Assembly (NCBI GenBank): GCA_910578755.1
Contig: CAJTSZ010000008.1
Location: 1 to 32,036 of the forward strand
Direction of reading: 5' to 3'
Length of the DNA: 32,036 bases
DNA from: an uncultured Oscillospiraceae bacterium
GTDB taxonomy: Bacteria > Bacillota > Clostridia > Oscillospirales > Ruminococcaceae
In this document: positions 23,366 through 29,392 of the stretch, in pieces
Numbering within the stretch: position 1 is the stretch's first letter
Layout of the letters: every line of letters starts with the position of its first letter
Notes under the pieces: generated by a model
What the model was told of the DNA's origin: nothing
Databases searched by the model: none
The model's input: only the letters and a program-made list of their open reading frames with translations
Position numbers and translations under genes: made by a program

Positions 23366-23853
23366 TTACGTTCCTCCTGTTTTCCCTTGCGCTTTGGGGG
23401 ATAAAAAATAAACCATACCCCCAAAATAATACTGATAACGAATAAAATTGCCCTATACCCTTTTCCAAATTGGAACTGCAATATTTTTTTCAGTATTGCA
23501 ATGTCTGCAAACAAACACAGCCCTACCAAAACACTGCAAACAGCCGCTGCCAGCACCGCGCCGGCAGCGGCGTCCTTTGCCAATTTAGCAAAAGGATGAT
23601 ACTTAGTGTTTGCGCTGACATTGACCGCGTTTTCTACCGCTGTATTGAGCAGTTCCATAGCAAAAACTAACCCAATGGTGAGACATAAAACGGCCTTTTC
23701 CCCTTTTGCAAGGCTGTAAAACCGGCTGAAGTATAAAACATACAGCGCAGCAACAAGGTGGAAACGCATATTTCTTTCCCGCCGGAGGGTATGTAGCACA
23801 CCTTGAAAAGCATAGGAAAAAGAATGGAAAAATTGGCTAATGGGTTTCATCAT
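23362..23853 (-). CDS. dgkA: undecaprenol/diacylglycerol kinase with extra C-terminal helix
   Basis: A 163-residue integral membrane kinase. The family residues are visible: Glu26 and Asn28 (RRERNMRFH), Glu67/Asn70/Glu74/Asn75 (MELLNTAVEN), and Lys93/Asp94 (AKDAAAG). Gram-positive members are usually about 125-135 residues with three helices. This one adds a further helix (AILFVISIILGVWFIFY) and a basic tail at the C-terminus. It phosphorylates undecaprenol for cell-wall lipid carrier recycling. It overlaps ybeY by 17 bp and era by 4 bp, and has no strong ribosome binding site, so it depends on coupling. Confidence 0.92.
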   Translation of the reverse strand: MMKPISQFFHSFSYAFQGVLHTLRRERNMRFHLVAALYVLYFSRFYSLAKGEKAVLCLTIGLVFAMELLNTAVENAVNVSANTKYHPFAKLAKDAAAGAVLAAAVCSVLVGLCLFADIAILKKILQFQFGKGYRAILFVISIILGVWFIFYPPKRKGKQEERK

Positions 23854-24352
23854 CTAAAGAAACATAGTTGCCGTGCCGTTGAAGGCCCAGCTTATTTAAA
23901 GTATATTCTTCCTTTTCCCGCATACGCACAGCTTCCAGGCCCTCGTTTTCATGGTCATACCCCAACAAGTGCAGCATGGAATGTACTGTTAAAAAGCCAA
24001 TTTCACGGCGCAGGGAATGGCCGTACAGCTTGGCCTGTTCAATGGCCTTTGGTACGGATATAACAATATCACCTAAAATGTAGGCGCCGGTTTCGTTATT
24101 TAAATCGTAACGGCCATTTTCTCCTAAGGGGAAAGAGAGCACATCGGTAGGGCGGTCTTTTCCTCGGAAGTCACGGTTAAGCTGCCGGATTTGCTCGTTA
24201 TCAATAAAAATAACGCTTACCTCCGCTGGGCCTTCAAATTTTTCCATCGTTAAAACAGCGGCGCAGCAGCGGCGGATAAGCAAACGAATACCTGCTGGGA
24301 CCTTAACAACATTTTGGCTGTTTGAAATAGCTACTTTTACACTTCTTTCCAT
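23837..24352 (-). CDS. ybeY: rRNA maturation factor YbeY
   Basis: A 171-residue zinc endoribonuclease. The metal motif TVHSMLHLLGYDH gives His124, His128 and His134. Upstream, DRPTDVLSFPL and GAYILGDIVIS are family-typical. It acts in 16S rRNA 3'-end processing and ribosome quality control. The ATG at 24352 is 16 nt from the AAGGAGG at 24369-24375, which is too far. An in-frame ATA at 24359-24361 sits exactly 7 nt from it and overlaps the phoH stop as ATAA (see findings). Confidence 0.94.
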   Translation of the reverse strand: MERSVKVAISNSQNVVKVPAGIRLLIRRCCAAVLTMEKFEGPAEVSVIFIDNEQIRQLNRDFRGKDRPTDVLSFPLGENGRYDLNNETGAYILGDIVISVPKAIEQAKLYGHSLRREIGFLTVHSMLHLLGYDHENEGLEAVRMREKEEYTLNKLGLQRHGNYVSLDDETH

Positions 24353-24357
24353 AGCAA

Positions 24358-25275
24358 TTATGAATGAACCTCCTTGCTGTACCTTTCATAGGCTTTAATA
24401 ATATCCTGCACCAGCTTGTGGCGGACAACGTCCTTGTCACTAAGGCGGATAATTGCAATATCTTCTACTTTTTTTAACACCTTAACTGCCTCAATTAACC
24501 CAGAACGCCGGGCGTTGGGCAAGTCGATTTGGGTAATATCCCCTGTAATAATGGCTTTGGAATTAAAGCCCAACCGGGTTAAAAACATTTTCATTTGTTC
24601 TGGGGTTGTATTTTGGGCTTCGTCCAAAATAATAAAGGAATCGTCTAAAGTGCGCCCGCGCATATAGGCCAAAGGGGCTACCTCAATAGCGCCTTTTTCC
24701 AAATTGCGCTGGAAAGTTTCTGCACCCATCATTTCAAAAAGGGCGTCGTATAAAGGGCGCAGGTAAGGGTCTACCTTATCCTGTAAATCCCCAGGCAAAA
24801 AGCCCAGCTTTTCCCCTGCTTCTACGGCGGGGCGGGTTAAAATAATGCGGCTGATTTGTTCGTCACGGAAGGCGCGAACCGCCATAGCAACCGCCAAATA
24901 GGTCTTACCAGTACCGGCTGGGCCAATGCCAAAGGTAAGGGTATTTTTGTTAATGGCGTCAATATACGCTTGCTGGCCCAGGGTTTTGGCTTTAATGGGC
25001 TTCCCCTTTACGGTAACGGCAATGCAGTTATTGTTTATTTGGGCCAAGCTGCCTTCTGCCCCTTGGTCCACCAGGGAAATAACATAATAAATGTTTTGTT
25101 CTGAAATAACGTCGCCTTTGCGAATCATATCCAGCAAGGTGTTTATGGTGCGCTGGGCTTTTTCTACATTATCCCCGCTGCCGGAAATTTTTACTTCTGT
25201 TCCGCGGCACACAATTTTTACCTGAAACTTTTCTTCAATAATTTTAATATTTTTATCGTAATTGCCAAACAGCAT
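24358..25275 (-). CDS. phoH: PhoH family ATPase (PhoH-like)
   Basis: A 305-residue protein from the first ATG (25275). Walker A GPAGTGKT and Walker B FIILDEAQNTTPEQM are intact, preceded by a KH-like N-terminal region. Reading upstream of that ATG, the codons still give PhoH-like sequence (LNIEQAEHIL before MLFGNYDKNIKIIEE). Homologues have residues there, so the true protein probably starts 14 codons earlier at an ATA (25315-25317), giving 319 residues. No ATG, GTG or TTG exists in frame in between. The family is tied to RNA metabolism with YbeY, which follows directly. Confidence 0.94.
   Translation of the reverse strand: MLFGNYDKNIKIIEEKFQVKIVCRGTEVKISGSGDNVEKAQRTINTLLDMIRKGDVISEQNIYYVISLVDQGAEGSLAQINNNCIAVTVKGKPIKAKTLGQQAYIDAINKNTLTFGIGPAGTGKTYLAVAMAVRAFRDEQISRIILTRPAVEAGEKLGFLPGDLQDKVDPYLRPLYDALFEMMGAETFQRNLEKGAIEVAPLAYMRGRTLDDSFIILDEAQNTTPEQMKMFLTRLGFNSKAIITGDITQIDLPNARRSGLIEAVKVLKKVEDIAIIRLSDKDVVRHKLVQDIIKAYERYSKEVHS
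24359..24374 (-). promoter_or_regulatory. ybeY ribosome binding site pointing at an ATA codon
   Basis: AGGAGG (24369-24374, minus strand), 7-nt gap, ATA (24359-24361), in frame with ybeY three codons before its first ATG. Seven nt is the spacing used by era, spoIIIAH and yqfD in this window. Confidence 0.45.
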
Positions 25276-25314
25276 TAAAATGTGTTCGGCCTGCTCTATA
25301 TTTAATATCTGTTC

Positions 25315-25329
25315 TATGAGTACCCCTCC
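25315..25329 (-). promoter_or_regulatory. phoH ribosome binding site pointing at an ATA codon
   Basis: GGAGG (25325-25329, minus strand), 7-nt gap, ATA (25315-25317), in frame with phoH. The first ATG at 25275 has no ribosome binding site at all. Confidence 0.5.
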
Positions 25330-25418
25330 AAAAGTTCAATTTGGATTTTTTTAATTACAACATCAAAATTTACTTTAATAGCAACTGCTATTATGAAGCA
25401 CAAGCGGAATGGAATAAG

Positions 25419-25917
25419 TTCCAATCTTTTACCATTGGAACCCAAACGATACAGCAAAGGGAACCTTTTGCTGTATCGTAGCAAGTTGGGCTGTACCCAA
25501 CTTGTGGCCCTATTCTTTTGACGTCAAAAGAATAGGGGAAGAAAAACGCCGAGGGTTTCACCCTACGGGTACCCATTATTTGCTTGCGCCACTTAATAAA
25601 AAGCGGCAACCGATGTTTGCACAGCGTACAATTTACAATATAGCCACATTATAAGTTCGCTGTACTGCACAGCGGTTAGGTCTTCGCCCCACTGCGTGGG
25701 GCTACAAGTTTGGCAAAGCCAAACTTGCCATCTCCCCAACAAAACTACCGCAATGTTTGCCGTAGGCAAACTTGCAGTCGTTGTTCCAACGGCTGCGTTC
25801 CGCTGAACGCCTGGCTTCCCGCTTAGCAGCCTCGTCTACGCTCGGCATTACCAAGCCTGCGGCTCTAACGGTTCGCCCCGGCCACTGAAGTATAATAACC
25901 ACCCTGCGGTTATTATA
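25419..25917. repeat. cluster of twelve perfect short hairpins, noncoding
   Basis: Successive perfect inverted repeats: 25419-25440 (TTCCAAT), 25447-25478 (CGATACAGCAAA), 25482-25504 (CAAGTTGGG), 25508-25537 (15-bp arms, CCCTATTCTTTTGAC, no loop), 25552-25564 (AGGGT), 25658-25674 (CGCTGT), 25686-25702 (GCCCCAC), 25705-25727 (CAAGTTTGGC), 25755-25771 (GTTTGCC), 25779-25791 (CGTTG), 25795-25810 (GCGTTC), 25891-25917 (TATAATAACC). Five have 3-nt loops. The whole gap 25318-25938 between phoH and yqfD holds no supportable gene. Short minus-strand open frames here merely read through the palindromes. It would be transcribed if yqfD and phoH share a message. Class unknown: structured RNA or a palindromic insertion. 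Confidence 0.7.
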
Positions 25918-25938
25918 GCATAAAAAAACCACATTGTG

Positions 25939-27114
25939 CTAATTTTCTATTAAAATTTCTTCCTCTTTCCCTATTTCCTGCTGGTAGGTATACTGGGCGC
26001 TTAAAATATATTGCCCTTGTTCTATTTTCCCACGAATTTTACGTTCTATAATTTCCCCATTTTGGGCCAACTGATTTTCAAATATTTCCAGTTGCCCAAT
26101 GGCATACCGCTTTGCTTTTTCTTCCGTAAGGTGAAAGGTTTCTTCCCTGGCAGGAACTGTTTGCTCCACAATAACTTCAAAGGGCAAGGTAAAGCCAAAT
26201 AAAGCGGCAGGCCGCCGATACTTCCGAGTAAAGCCTTCTTCTTTTTTGCCAAAGCTCAACGGAAGTTTATACTTTCCCAAGGGGATATACTTGTAATTGG
26301 AAACCCCGCCAATGGGTACAAGCTGGGTTTGTTCCATGGGAATGTATATTTCTTTTGTTTCAATATACTCCCCTATTACTTTGGCACGGGCGTGTTTCAC
26401 ATAGGTCTGCCCTTTTTTTCCCTCTAAAATGCCACTGACAATAATGTCCCCTTTTTTTACCGTATCGCCTACTTTACGTACCTTTTCGCCTTCGTACACT
26501 TCCATGTAGCATATTTGCCCTCCCTTTTTGGCAACAACGTTGCAGGGGGTGTTTTCGTCCACAATTTCGGGAGGCATAACCCGTTCTTCAATTTCAACAT
26601 AGGCTACAGTACCAATGAGGTTTACTGCGGCCCAGGAGATTTCATCGTAATGGATGCACAGTTCTTCCGCCAGCTGGGTAACATCCAAGGAGCTTTTTAG
26701 CTTGCCTTTGGTTAAGCCAAGCTGGTTCATGGTATCAATAATATCATTGGCTGCTAAAGTATTATTTCCAGTCACTTCTATTTTCCACACAAAAAGGCCG
26801 GAGCAGCTAATAGCCATTATCAAAATGCCAAGGCCCAAAAGCAGGCCCAAACGGTTTCGATAGCGATATAAAACAAAGGGAAGCCCATATTTTTCTGTTA
26901 TTTTAACAGACACATGGGTTTTCCTGACAATGGGACGTATTTTTTTATAGTGGCGAACCAAGGTGCAGCCGTGGAATGTGTTGGCCTTTTTGGAGGTATT
27001 CCAAATAGGGATATTTTTGCGTGAAACTAAATTTAAAAAACGTTCTAAAAATTTACCCTCTACGGTAAACTCTACATACCCTTTTATATAACGAATGAGC
27101 TGAACAAAAAACAC
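25939..27114 (-). CDS. yqfD: sporulation protein YqfD
   Basis: A 391-residue membrane-anchored sporulation protein. An N-terminal basic cytoplasmic part of about 85 residues is followed by one membrane helix (LGLLLGLGILIMAISCSGLFVW) and a large extracytoplasmic region. That region begins with a POTRA/FtsQ-like stretch (IEVTGNNTLAANDIIDTMNQLG). In Bacillus yqfD is in the sigma-E regulon and needed for efficient sporulation. The start is GTG at 27112-27114, seven nt after AGGAGG (27122-27127). It follows yqfC directly. Confidence 0.93.
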   Translation of the reverse strand: MFFVQLIRYIKGYVEFTVEGKFLERFLNLVSRKNIPIWNTSKKANTFHGCTLVRHYKKIRPIVRKTHVSVKITEKYGLPFVLYRYRNRLGLLLGLGILIMAISCSGLFVWKIEVTGNNTLAANDIIDTMNQLGLTKGKLKSSLDVTQLAEELCIHYDEISWAAVNLIGTVAYVEIEERVMPPEIVDENTPCNVVAKKGGQICYMEVYEGEKVRKVGDTVKKGDIIVSGILEGKKGQTYVKHARAKVIGEYIETKEIYIPMEQTQLVPIGGVSNYKYIPLGKYKLPLSFGKKEEGFTRKYRRPAALFGFTLPFEVIVEQTVPAREETFHLTEEKAKRYAIGQLEIFENQLAQNGEIIERKIRGKIEQGQYILSAQYTYQQEIGKEEEILIEN

Positions 27115-27131
27115 AGGAACACCTCCTTGCT

Positions 27132-27437
27132 TTATACTAAAAATTCAATGCTTAAAAAATACCCGTTTACAATAATGCTGTCCTGGGTCATGCAGCGCAG
27201 GGTAAGGCTGCGCCCCTTAAACTGTATGATGTATTTTTCTGTGTTAACACGTATCGTGTCTGTATTATACTCTAAAATGCCAGTGCAGCCTTCTATAATG
27301 GCTTCGGTATTGTTCACCAGCTCCATGTGAACTTCATTGAAAAAAAGGCCGCCCATAATGGATAATGTATCCTTGGGAATCCGTTTTTCCATAAGGTTGT
27401 TTTGTTCTTTTTTATTGTGTTTTCTACCTTTGCTCAT
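27132..27437 (-). CDS. yqfC: YqfC family sporulation protein
   Basis: A 101-residue soluble protein. The start is the ATG at 27437, with AGGAGG at 27443-27448; a longer open frame to 27488 runs into the leader. A basic N-terminus (MSKGRKHNKKEQ) precedes a beta-rich domain with YNTDTIRVNTEKYIIQFKG and MTQDSIIVNGYFLSIEF, typical of YqfC/YabP-like proteins. The YabP/YqfC family is sporulation-specific. It is first in the yqfC-yqfD operon and lies behind a sigma-E-like promoter. Confidence 0.9.
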   Translation of the reverse strand: MSKGRKHNKKEQNNLMEKRIPKDTLSIMGGLFFNEVHMELVNNTEAIIEGCTGILEYNTDTIRVNTEKYIIQFKGRSLTLRCMTQDSIIVNGYFLSIEFLV

Positions 27438-27514
27438 TTTCTCCTCCTGATATGTACATGGGTGTAGTTTTGAAAAGAACAGAACCAAATGCTACGCAGC
27501 TTACCGCTGTGCAA

Positions 27515-27532
27515 TGTGGCGCTTCCTTCTGC
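27515..27532. repeat. dispersed intergenic repeat, copy 2
   Basis: TGTGGCGCTTCCTTCTGC at 27515-27532 matches TGTGGCGCTTCCTCTGC at 1156-1172 apart from one inserted T. One copy lies in the yqfC leader and the other just upstream of spoIIIAA, in opposite orientation relative to the genes. The adjoining segment 27500-27514 also matches 25665-25679 in the hairpin cluster at 13 of 15 bases, in inverted orientation. Confidence 0.5.
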
Positions 27533-27539
27533 TTTTACC

Positions 27540-27568
27540 AGTATATGTGCTGTGTTTTGCCAATATCA
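27540..27568 (-). promoter_or_regulatory. sigma-E-like promoter of yqfC-yqfD
   Basis: On the minus strand TGATATT (27562-27568), 14-bp spacer, CATATACT (27540-27547), about 100 bp before yqfC. It fits the sigma-E pattern seen at cwlD. Its -35 lies 9 bp from the -35 of the divergent ylbJ promoter. Confidence 0.68.
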
Positions 27569-27577
27569 TCAATACTT

Positions 27578-27606
27578 AAATATTTAAAACGGCTGGCACA
27601 TATAGT
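27578..27606 (+). promoter_or_regulatory. sigma-E-like promoter of ylbJ
   Basis: AAATATT (27578-27584), 14-bp spacer, CATATAGT (27599-27606), 30 bp before the ylbJ start. Same spacing and near-identical boxes as the opposed yqfC promoter. Confidence 0.68.
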
Positions 27607-27636
27607 GTAGTGTTGAAATAAATGGAGGTAATGAAA

Positions 27637-28734
27637 ATGAAAAAAGAAAGCTTAAAAAAGGTAATAGCTTGGGGCGCTGTGTTTTTCACCGGGTTTTTAA
27701 TTATTTTAATGCAGCAGCAAGCGCCAGTAATTGCTCAGGGAATCCGCAGCGGGCTGGCTTTGTGCGGCAATACCGTAATTCCTTCCCTGTTCTGTTTTAT
27801 GGTTCTCACAAATTTTATGACCGCAACACGCCTAGGGGAATACTGCTCCCTGCCCTTTTACCCTATTGCCAAATACATATTTCATGTAGACCCTAAAATG
27901 GGTTCTATTATTTTAATGAGCTTTTTAGGCGGCTATCCCATTGGAGCAAAGGCTGTGGGAGAATTAGTAAAAAGAAAACAGATTTCCCCCGCAACCGCCA
28001 ACAGGCTCCTTTCTTTTTGCTGCAATGGGGCGCCTTCTTTTGTTATTACCGCTGTTGGAATGGGTATGCTGCACCGTTGGGAAACCGGTTTGCTGCTTTA
28101 CTGCGCCCAGGTGATCAGCAGTGTTATAATTGGCGTTCTTGTTTCTATTGGAAAAAAGACAGAATATTATGCCTCCCCTGCCAAAGGGGGGCTTTCCTTA
28201 GGCGATGCCTTTGTAGATTCGGTCAATTTTTCCTCCATGGCTTTGCTGCAAATGTGCGGTTTTATTTTACTGTTCCAGGCTGTTGTTGCTGTTGCGGTAC
28301 AGTTGCTGGGCAGCAGTATGGAAACTGTATTTTTATTGGGGCTGTTGGAAGTAACCACTGGCTGTGTTACAGCCGCCCAACAGACAGGCCCGTGGGTATT
28401 GCCTGCAATTTCGTTTTTTTTGGCCTTTGGTGGGTGCTCCGTATTATTTCAAATACTCAGCTTGCTAAAGGGTACAGGGATAAATGCCAGCCGCTTTTTT
28501 ACCTTCCGTTTTATTCATGGGGCTGCGGCCAGTGGGGTATGTATTATACTAATGCGCCTGTTCCCGCAAATAGCTGCTGCAGCCCACAATTTTTCGTCCG
28601 CTGTGCCTGTTGCTAACAGCAATACTCCTTTTACTACCTTGTGTTTTATGGGCATGTGCAGCATATTGCTCCTTAACACAAAGGCTTGCTGCAATGAAAA
28701 AATACTTCACAACCGCAGAGATACGCCAAAATAA
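27637..28734 (+). CDS. ylbJ: sporulation integral membrane protein YlbJ-like
   Basis: A 365-residue polytopic membrane protein of the nucleoside-recognition (Gate) superfamily. Typical YlbJ stretches are GLALCGNTVIPSLFCFMV, SFLGGYPIGAKAVGELV and LLSFCCNGAPSFVI. In Bacillus ylbJ is a sigma-E gene needed for spore heat resistance. I chose the ATG at 27637 because GGAGG (27624-27628) is 8 nt away; ATGs at 27622 and 27631 overlap or abut that site. It is divergent from yqfC-yqfD with paired sigma-E-like promoters. Confidence 0.87.
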   Translation: MKKESLKKVIAWGAVFFTGFLIILMQQQAPVIAQGIRSGLALCGNTVIPSLFCFMVLTNFMTATRLGEYCSLPFYPIAKYIFHVDPKMGSIILMSFLGGYPIGAKAVGELVKRKQISPATANRLLSFCCNGAPSFVITAVGMGMLHRWETGLLLYCAQVISSVIIGVLVSIGKKTEYYASPAKGGLSLGDAFVDSVNFSSMALLQMCGFILLFQAVVAVAVQLLGSSMETVFLLGLLEVTTGCVTAAQQTGPWVLPAISFFLAFGGCSVLFQILSLLKGTGINASRFFTFRFIHGAAASGVCIILMRLFPQIAAAAHNFSSAVPVANSNTPFTTLCFMGMCSILLLNTKACCNEKILHNRRDTPK

Positions 28735-29042
28735 GAGGCTGTCATTGCACAAAATGAAAGTTTGGAATGGAGCCTATCAGTTTTTAGGCTTGCTATAAAA
28801 CTTAGCCTCTCTGCTATGGTGGGAATTGTTTGCACATTAACTTTTTTTGTGCATTGGGCAAAACAGGGCGGGAATCATTTGTGCGAAACGAAACTGTATA
28901 AACGCCCTTTACAAGTTTTTAGGCTTCGCCTGCAAACCTTGGGCAAATTGTCCCATTATAGCCCGTATCTGCCTGCACATTAAATTTTTAATTATAAACA
29001 ATAAAAATTGGTTTTATCATAGCTTTTTATTCTGATTTTTGG
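28735..29042 (+). other. noncoding stretch after ylbJ with small palindromes
   Basis: No gene is supported; open frames here lack ribosome binding sites and family resemblance. It contains AGCCTA/TAGGCT (28771-28790), AGAGGCT/AGCCTCT (28733-28739 and 28804-28810), and an interrupted palindrome at 28912-28941 built on AGGC-TTC-GCCT inside CAAG/CTTG. AGTTTTTAGGCTT occurs twice (near 28780 and 28914). These resemble the hairpin units at 25419-25917. Confidence 0.4.
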
Positions 29043-29048
29043 TAAAAT

Positions 29049-29076
29049 AATAGTGGAAATATCCGCTATTGTTTTT
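29049..29076 (+). terminator. terminator between ylbJ and the Cys-rich gene
   Basis: AATAGTGGA (29049-29057), loop AATA, TCCGCTATT (29062-29070), then GTTTTTA. A 9-bp stem with one G-T wobble. It ends transcripts reading through from ylbJ. Confidence 0.75.
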
Positions 29077-29150
29077 AGCGTGCAAAATATACGGCAACTG
29101 CCAAAGGCCTGTGCTTATGCTGGGCCTGCGTTACAGAAGAAGGGACTTTT

Positions 29151-29372
29151 ATGATATTTAGGGTAAAACTATTTGGCGCAAGAATAGACCCAGCCTGCGA
29201 ATACTGCAGGCATGGGCAAGCATCCCAAGATGGGCAGATGATATTGTGCAGGAACAAAGGCATTGTGGCTCCCTATTACAGCTGCCGCAAGTTTTTTTAT
29301 TGTCCTCTGAAACGAATACCGAAGCCCCGGCCCAAGCTCCTTGAGTTTTCTCCGGAAGATTTTGAATTATAA
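29151..29372 (+). CDS. small Cys-rich protein, probable zinc binder
   Basis: A 73-residue protein with Cys16-x2-Cys19-x13-Cys33-x11-Cys45 plus Cys51: CEYCRHG...ILCRNKGIV...YSCRKFFYCPLKRIPK. I recall short proteins of this pattern (C-x-x-C-x-x-G, then LC-x-x-x-G, then CR-[KR]-F-x-Y-D-P-L-x-R) as common in Oscillospiraceae and of unknown function. The four spaced cysteines suggest a zinc ribbon. AAGAAGGGA precedes the ATG. It ends 20 bp before the large secreted protein and could be cotranscribed with it. Confidence 0.68.
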   Translation: MIFRVKLFGARIDPACEYCRHGQASQDGQMILCRNKGIVAPYYSCRKFFYCPLKRIPKPRPKLLEFSPEDFEL

Positions 29373-29392
29373 AAAGTATTGGTGGGTTTTAT

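Noticed and set aside
25419..25917. CRISPR array
   Set aside because: The inverted repeats differ in sequence and spacing; there is no constant direct repeat, no regular spacer and no cas gene.
25391..25932. Two minus-strand open frames (25391-25609 and 25702-25932) in the hairpin cluster
   Set aside because: They read straight through the perfect palindromes, have no ribosome binding sites, and look like translated structure rather than protein.
28762..29035. Open frames of 62-73 codons after ylbJ
   Set aside because: No ribosome binding site, no recognisable motifs, and they cross palindromes; treated as noncoding.
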